Assembly: GCA_017979445.1 (NCBI GenBank)
Contig: CM030711.1
Location: 41,401,560 to 41,465,559 of the forward strand
Reading direction: 5' to 3'
From: Akebia trifoliata
Lineage: Eukaryota > Streptophyta > Magnoliopsida > Ranunculales > Lardizabalaceae
Length of the DNA: 64,000 bases
The number at the start of each line of letters is the position of its first letter. Position 1 is the stretch's first letter. Made by a program: the position numbers and the translations under genes. The notes beneath the pieces are model-generated. The model was not told where the DNA came from. It ran no database searches and saw only the letters and a program-made list of their open reading frames with translations. Of the stretch, positions 57,996-64,000 are shown one piece after another.

Positions 57996-60188
57996 ATGTG
58001 CGGATCTCCGGAGAAGTTAAAATTTATATTTCCATCTACCTCTCCATCGGAAGAAAGAAAAACTAACACCAAAGAAATGAATCACCTAACTGTCGAAACC
58101 AATGATTCTTTCTCTAGCTTGCTTGAACTTGCTGCCAACAATGACCTCAATGGGTTCAAGCAATCAATGGAGGACGATCCTTCAGCTATTGATGAGATTG
58201 GATTCTGGTATGGTCGTCAAAAGGGGTCTAAACAGATTGTCCTGGAGCACCGAACCCCCTTGATGGTTGCGGCGACGTATGGTAGTATTGATGTCCTGAA
58301 GTTCATACTCTCTATATCTCAAGCTGATGTAAATCGTTGTTGTGGCTCGGATAGGAGCACTGCCCTCCATTGTGCTGCATCAGGTGGATCTGTAAATGCC
58401 ATTGATGTTGTCAAGTTGCTTTTACTTGCTGGTGCTGACTTGAATTCCATAGATGCTATTGGTCGTCGAGCCGCCGATGTAATTGTTGTTCCTCCAAAGC
58501 ACCCAAACCTAAAAATTTCCTTAGAAGAACTTCTTACCAGCAATGGCTCTGATGGCCCGACCGATGAGACTAATCTTCGAATCTCCACTGCTACATCTTA
58601 TTCCCATTCCCCACCTCTCTCATCATCGTCCGAGAATGGGTCTCCATCGTCTGAGTCAGATTCAACATCTTCTCCAATGATGATGAAGTTAAATGGTCTT
58701 CCTACATCTTCTGTCTCAGAGAAGAGAGAGTACCCTATTGACCCGTCTCTTCCTGACATCAAGAACAGCATATTTTCTACTGATGAGTTCCGAATGTTCT
58801 CATTCAAGGTCCGACCTTGTTCTCGGGCATATTCCCATGATTGGACTGAGTGCCCCTTTGTTCACCCAGGTGAGAACGCTCGGAGAAGGGACCCGAGGAA
58901 GTTTCACTACAGCTGTGTGCCGTGCCCTGATTTTCGTAAGGGGGCATGCAGGCGTGGTGACATGTGTGAGTATGCACACGGGGTTTTTGAGTGCTGGCTG
59001 CATCCAGCACAGTACCGAACGCGTCTATGCAAGGATGGTACGAGTTGCATGCGTAGAGTTTGCTTCTTTGCTCACACGTCTGAAGAGCTTCGTCCCCTCT
59101 TTGTTTCTACCGGTTCCGCTGTTCCCTCTCCCCGTTCAACTGCCTCGTCTGCTACTGTAATGGAGATGGCGGCAGCCATGAGTCTCTTACCCGGCTCTCC
59201 TTCTTCAGTATCTGTCATGTCACCTTCGCCATTCACACCACCCATGTCTCCATCAGCCAATAGTATTTCACACTCGTCCTTGGCTTGGCCACAACCCAAT
59301 GTTCCAACCTTGCATTTACCGGGAAGCAATTTTCAGTCGAGTCGCTTGAGATCGTCCTTCAATGCTAGAGACATTCCATCTGATGACTACAACATGGATT
59401 TCGAAGTACAGCAACAACAGCTCCTCAATGATTTGGCCTGCTTCTCGCAGCCACATCTCGGTTCCTCGTCCATGAACCGCCCTGTTCGATCAAAAACCCT
59501 AACTCCATCAAATCTTGAAGATCTCTTTACCTCGGAAATCTCTCCGTCTCCTCGTTATTCAGATCAGGCCGCCTCTGTATTCTCGCCATCACACAAATCT
59601 GCTGTCATAAATCAATTCCAACAACAGCAGAGCATGTTATCACCAATCAACACTAACATGTTCTCTCCCAAAAATGTTGACCACCCTCGCTTGCAGGCAT
59701 CATTTGGTTTATCGTCTCCAGGAAGAATGTCACCACAAAATGTGGAACCTATCTCCCCAATGAGCTCACGCATGTCAGCCTTTGCTCAACGCGAGACACA
59801 GCACCATCAGCAATTACGCAGTCTCAGCTCACGTGATCTTGGATCCAACACTGCTGGAATTGTAGGCTCTCCCGTAAATTCTTGGTCGAAATGGGGATCC
59901 CCAAGTGGGAAATTAGATTGGGCTGTTCAAGGGGACGAATTGGGCGGTCTGCGAAGATCATCCTCGTTCGAGCTAGGGAACAATGTGGAGGAACCTGACT
60001 TATCATGGGTTCAATCATTGGTAAAGGAATCACCGCCTGAGATCAAAGAGAAGAGGCCAATGCCAACATCTGCTGATGCATCATCATCGGGTGATGGTTC
60101 AAATTCGAACCCTCAGGTTGAGTCGGGTGATCATTCTGTTTTGGGAGCTTGGATTGAGCAGATGCAGCTTGATCAACTTGTTGCATAG
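57996..60188 (+). CDS. ankyrin and tandem CCCH zinc-finger protein (TZF7/TZF8, C3H30/C3H56-like)
   Basis: 730 residues in one coding exon, starting [10 protein letters not shown]; the family is about 700-740. Residues 31-50 ([18 protein letters not shown]) form the conserved N-terminal motif suggested to act in nuclear export. Two ankyrin repeats lie at about 85-155 ([22 protein letters not shown]). An Arg-rich region with C275-X10-C286-X3-H290 precedes the fingers. The plant RR-TZF signature is complete: C310-X7-C318-X5-C324-X3-H328-X16-C345-X5-C351-X4-C356-X3-H360. The Ser/Pro/Gln-rich C-terminal half carries the conserved [11 protein letters not shown] motif near 668-678. Family members shuttle between nucleus and cytoplasm and act in salt, oxidative and ABA stress through RNA binding or transcription. 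Intact. The Arabidopsis orthologue is probably At5g12850 or At2g41900. A start 11 residues upstream is possible through the 57031 ATG. Confidence 0.93.
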   Translation: MCGSPEKLKFIFPSTSPSEERKTNTKEMNHLTVETNDSFSSLLELAANNDLNGFKQSMEDDPSAIDEIGFWYGRQKGSKQIVLEHRTPLMVAATYGSIDVLKFILSISQADVNRCCGSDRSTALHCAASGGSVNAIDVVKLLLLAGADLNSIDAIGRRAADVIVVPPKHPNLKISLEELLTSNGSDGPTDETNLRISTATSYSHSPPLSSSSENGSPSSESDSTSSPMMMKLNGLPTSSVSEKREYPIDPSLPDIKNSIFSTDEFRMFSFKVRPCSRAYSHDWTECPFVHPGENARRRDPRKFHYSCVPCPDFRKGACRRGDMCEYAHGVFECWLHPAQYRTRLCKDGTSCMRRVCFFAHTSEELRPLFVSTGSAVPSPRSTASSATVMEMAAAMSLLPGSPSSVSVMSPSPFTPPMSPSANSISHSSLAWPQPNVPTLHLPGSNFQSSRLRSSFNARDIPSDDYNMDFEVQQQQLLNDLACFSQPHLGSSSMNRPVRSKTLTPSNLEDLFTSEISPSPRYSDQAASVFSPSHKSAVINQFQQQQSMLSPINTNMFSPKNVDHPRLQASFGLSSPGRMSPQNVEPISPMSSRMSAFAQRETQHHQQLRSLSSRDLGSNTAGIVGSPVNSWSKWGSPSGKLDWAVQGDELGGLRRSSSFELGNNVEEPDLSWVQSLVKESPPEIKEKRPMPTSADASSSGDGSNSNPQVESGDHSVLGAWIEQMQLDQLVA

Positions 60189-60241
60189 TAAATTAAAACT
60201 GCTATCAAGCTCTGATAGTAGTGAAAAAAAAATGGGGATTT

Positions 60242-60247
60242 AATAAA
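60242..60247 (+). terminator. AATAAA polyadenylation signal of the CCCH gene
   Basis: Canonical AATAAA 54 bp after the TAG stop; further A/T-rich signals follow to about 60600, so the 3' UTR may be longer. Confidence 0.4.
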
Positions 60248-60249
60248 TA

Positions 60250-62786
60250 ATGTTGTATTTTTGGGTTTGTTGGTGAGAAGCTGTGAAGGTGAAGAAAGGT
60301 AACAGTAACAGAGTGGAAGAAGGGGGGGGGAAAGAGTAGAAAAAGGACAAGAAATTCATTTTCACCACCATTTATTATTACAAAAGAAGTCAGAAAAATG
60401 GAGAAGCCTCTCTGGGTGAAATTTCTAAGACCCAAGCCCTTGGTAGGTAATTTTCTCCCAACATTTTGGATTACAGATCTCTATTTTATCAGTTTTTTTT
60501 TTGTTCCTTTAAAAAAAAAAAAGAGTTCAATTGTTTCATTTTGATTGGAAATGAAACAAAAGCTCTATGTTTTCATCTTTAATTTATTATTATCTTCTGG
60601 TAAATCAGTAACTTGGGTTAAAAAAAAAAAAAAATCCTGCCAAGGAGGGCTTTTTCTATGTTATGAGCAAGTCTGCTTGGAAACACCGAACATCGCTGAC
60701 ATGTCCCATTTGAAAAAGAACTGTTGAATGGCCAAATATGGTCACTTGGTGATGTAACATTTGAATTAAAGCTTAAAATTGAATCAAAGTTTATTATTAT
60801 ATTATTAGTATTATTGTTATTGTTATTATATTTTTCTCTGTTTCTCTTCTCTCTCTCTCTCTCCGTATTTGTTTGTTTTGGTGTGCTTTTTTATTTGTTT
60901 GTTTCTATTTATTTCTGTCCCTATAACTCTAATAGTTTTTCTCTATCTTATTGGAATCTGATTTTGATTCGTGGGTTTTAAGAAAGTGAGTGGGAATACT
61001 ACCATACTGGTGGTGGGTCCAAATAGTGGAGAGATTGTGACATGTGAGGTGGAATTTGGATAGGGGTGGTGGAATGGATGTTTATTTGGATTCGTTCAAT
61101 CCTTTCTATAGAGAGAGAGAGAGAGAAAATCAAATCTGATTTTGGGGTGATTTTATTTTCTTCTTGATTAGGTAAAAGAGATGTGGATCTTACTTTTCAT
61201 ATAGGAAGGATAGATATGTTTGGGTATCAGATTTCTAATAATTATTCTTAGTCAGAATTATCTGGTCCCAGTGTTTTCTTAATGGGATACCTGGTACAGT
61301 GATTGATTGTGCCGTGCATGAATATGACCACATTTTTATGTCGAATTAATAGACACAGAGAATTATTGTCTTGGAAACTTATCCCAAAAATTTAGGGTGG
61401 GCTGGTTTCCATCCAATATTGACTAGTGGGATGTCTTTTAATTGGAACTGTAATTTATTTAGATCATTATTTGTGTATAATTGAACAAATGAAACATCCC
61501 TCTACTGTTAAAAGTATTAGATTTGATTTAAGAAATAAAAAAATTGAAAAAAATGTTTTTTTTTTCTAGAAGATCCAACATTTGGAAGATGAACGGTCAT
61601 TAAATCTCCAATTTTCAATCAATTTTTATCGGTGGGTCTTTTTTTTTTTTTTCTTCTTCTTGACGTGACACTTGTAATTGTCAAAAAGCGTTATAAGAAA
61701 AGCTAGTTACATGGATCAGCTCCCATTCTTTTCTAATTAGTCCCTAAATTTTAATGCTTTTCTTAATAATACATTTAATAAAAATAATTCTTTACAATCA
61801 GTCCCTGAATTTCACTCCCCACATTTTTTATCATCAGGGCATTCGAATTCACCATTTTCGTTAAAGTTTCAAAGCCTTCTTTCAAGGATTTTTTTCAAGC
61901 ATTCTCAAGATGTATTTTGATTTTTTTTTTTTTTTGATTGTGTGATGAAAATAGATCAAAGATGGTTCTTGTAATTTGAAATCTTCAACTCAAGTTGTTA
62001 CGTCAAAATTTTCATTGATCTTGAATCAAGTTTTAATTTGATTCATTCTTCCAAAAAAATTTAAAAATAAAATATATGATTTAAATGGTACTTGCTCAGT
62101 GTTACTAAAGTTTGGTTTTGTTTTATTATGGAAAATACTGGGATGAGAGATCTTGATTAGATGCTTAAAAATGAGGATTAGAGATATTGGCCCACTTGGA
62201 TTTAGAGAGAGATATTGCTTGGTCTATGTCATGTTATTTGTTGTAGTTAATAAACTAAATTAGGTTAGATTTTAAAGAGATTAATCGGTTCCCACTTTTT
62301 CTTTATTGATAGGTTGACTCAGAATTCAACTAATCCCCCCCCCCTCAATTACGTTGTCCTTCGTTTATATATATGTTTTCTTGATCAAGAAGTTTGGATC
62401 CATTCCAAGGGTTTGACTTAAGTTGTTTGTTTTTTTAGGTTGGATTAGAATAAATTAACCTGGTTTGTTTATTGGTCTGTCGATGCGTCGCTCTATGTAA
62501 ATGATCTGAACTTCTGATGCTATTTCGACATTCAAAATCCTAGTCCAAGCCCAGCCCATCTGATGATCGGGTTGGACCGAGTCGAAACAATTCGTTCTGA
62601 TCAGAAAAAATAGGTTTCGAATCTAAAGTTTGGGTTTTCAGATCAAAATTTCAAATCCAATAAAAATTTTGTATCAGTTTCAGATTAACTCCAACCCAAT
62701 CCAATAAAAATCTGAACCGAATTTAATTATACATTTAAAAAAAAAAAAAAAAAATTCTCATACATATTATATACTCTCTCTTCTCA
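60250..62786. other. AT-rich DNA downstream of the CCCH gene
   Basis: No gene recognised. CT/GA microsatellites lie at 60847-60864 and 61111-61126, a C run at 62335-62344, and T runs at 61639-61651 and 61920-61935. Words like 'gatcgggttggaccgagtcg' at 62563 suggest a hAT-type relic. Confidence 0.5.
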
Positions 62787-62794
62787 GTTCTCAT

Positions 62795-63012
62795 CATGGT
62801 TTTAAAACTTGGTTTCGTGTCTCATCCAGGCCCGATACTGAGTTGTCTCGGACGAGTTTTTTAATACGTTTGAGATGTCTCATTCAAAAAATCAAAAAAT
62901 TCAACGCAAGGTATTAAATCTCGGTCAAAAAAGTAACTTGTGAGTTGGTCTAGTTTAGCTCCGATATCGAGTTAACTCTAGTGATATGTCTCGGACGAGT
63001 TTTAAAACCATG
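62795..63012. mobile_element. hAT MITE with perfect 8-bp target duplication
   Basis: GTTCTCAT occurs at 62787-62794 and 63013-63020. The element begins CATGGTTTTAAAACT and ends AGTTTTAAAACCATG, perfect inverted repeats of 15 bp, with internal 'tgtctcggacgagttttt' repeated near both ends. 218 bp, non-coding, and the best-preserved small element here. Confidence 0.85.
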
Positions 63013-63020
63013 GTTCTCAT

Positions 63021-64000
63021 TCAATCTCTCACTAATGGGGGGTTCTTTTGGTGGACCTATACATAAAATTAAACTTGATTAACATAAATTACAAAATCAT
63101 ACATGAAAATTGCATTTAATCGGATCAGATCGATTTTGGATTGAGTTAACATTTAGGCAGATCGGATTGGTTCTAAAATTTATTAATCTGATCTGGATCA
63201 TATAGTAAAAAATTTGGATTGGTATTGATCCAGTACCGACACGATCTCTGTCGCCTACCCTACTTATATAAATGTAGTTGGGCCATCCTAATATATGAAT
63301 GAGGCCTAACTTGGACTGGTCAATTACCATACGAGCCTAGCAACACTATCCAAACCTATCCATAAATAATAATTATAATAAAAAAAATAAAAAAATAAAA
63401 AGAAAAAAAAAAATTATACGATCCAAATTCCAAACCTGGTCCACGAGTGGCCACACTAGGCCAAAGCCCCATTATTGTAGGAATTGGAATAGAGTTTGTT
63501 TCTAGGTTCGCTAGTTCAATTCGCTTAAAACATTTAAGCAAGTTATGAGTAAGTTCATAATGATAATATAAAAAAAATTATGTTACATAACAAACAAAAT
63601 GCATGAAATGATCCAAACTCTAAATATACAATATATAGACAATCATTAGAAAGTATAAGAAATATTTCATTTTGAAATAGCAAAATGAAATCAACATATA
63701 GAAATAAAAATATCCAAAAAAATAAAACAGCGGGTTAGGTTTATTAGAGTATTGTATTATGTCGTAGTGTATTATGGTGTATGGGGATACACCGAATCAT
63801 TTTAACATTGTAGTTAGAGTAGTTATATTAACCACATTCTCTATTTAATAAGAAACTTACACCAGAGAACAATTGATCTAGATTTTCAATTAATCTGAAA
63901 TTTATCAGCCTTATACTTAGGTCGTGACTTCGAGTCTCTTCCCGCCCCTCGAATAAAAAAGTTGTGTGTACTGTGTGGGTTGGTGCACAGAACCTTGGAT
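63021..64000. other. AT-rich DNA with hAT-like relic
   Basis: 'tcggatcagatcgattttgg' to 'tgatccagtaccgacacgat' (63120-63245) resembles the internal words of other gatcc-rich relics in the window. At the end, 'ggtcgtgacttcgagtctc' (63920-63938) looks like a polymerase III B box of a SINE, but no A box is found at the right distance. No gene seen. Confidence 0.4.

Noticed and set aside
58319..59329. Several long minus-strand frames opposite the CCCH exon
   Set aside because: Shadows of the real coding strand caused by its GC-richer codon usage; no promoter or domain.
60201..60217. Small hairpin ctatca-agctc-tgatag just after the CCCH stop
   Set aside because: A 6-bp stem is expected by chance in 3' UTR sequence.
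63920..63938. B-box-like gtgacttcgagtctc near the window end
   Set aside because: No A box at tRNA-like distance and the element would run off the window; not called as a SINE.
1..64000. tRNA, rRNA, CRISPR arrays and operon-type features
   Set aside because: None found; only SINE-type tRNA-like heads occur, and the window is eukaryotic nuclear DNA where CRISPR arrays and operons are not expected.

Overview
The window is nuclear DNA of a flowering plant, most likely a eudicot with long introns; the species cannot be read from it. The evidence is two plant-specific genes (a plastid 2-oxoglutarate/malate translocator and an ankyrin plus tandem-CCCH zinc-finger protein), AG/GT introns of 0.9-5 kb, and a strongly AT-rich background full of plant-type transposable elements (a Tork-like Ty1/copia element, a chromodomain Ty3/gypsy remnant, an L1-type LINE, tRNA-derived SINEs, hAT, Mutator-like and Harbinger-like MITEs).

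Layout. 1-8.3 kb: AT-rich intergenic DNA with hAT-like, fold-back and dispersed repeats; nearer the gene there are G-box-like motifs (6.54-6.67 kb) and a CpG-richer patch holding a 77-nt hairpin (7.02-7.10 kb). 8.4-19.35 kb: DIT1 on the + strand, three exons encoding 571 residues; intron 1 (3.85 kb) holds a SINE and intron 2 (4.98 kb) a decayed LINE. 19.6-21.7 kb: minus-strand Ty3/gypsy fragment with a possible LTR and a possible Helitron end beside it. 21.7-46.9 kb: no host gene recognised, but many non-autonomous elements, including five fold-back elements in 26.1-31.2 kb, a three-level nest at 38.9-39.9 kb and hAT-type elements, one with a perfect 8-bp target duplication. 47.1-51.9 kb: a complete but dead Ty1/copia element with both LTRs and TAAAT duplications, inserted into an older repeat. 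51.9-56.6 kb: relics, a short tandem repeat and a second CpG-richer patch. 56.7-60.25 kb: the CCCH gene on the + strand, with an intron in or next to its leader, upstream ORFs and one large coding exon. 60.3-64 kb: AT-rich DNA with a well-preserved 218-bp hAT MITE.

The two host genes do not act in one pathway. DIT1 brings 2-oxoglutarate into the chloroplast in exchange for malate for ammonia assimilation and photorespiration; the CCCH protein belongs to the stress-related RNA-binding or transcriptional TZF group. Their Arabidopsis counterparts, as I recall them, have adjacent locus numbers (At5g12860 and At5g12850), so the pair looks like ancient microsynteny pushed apart here by about 37 kb of transposons. 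I found no clearly new biochemical system. The most useful observations are the synteny, an alternative CCCH N-terminus made by splicing, and unusually clear transposon nesting and fold-back structures.
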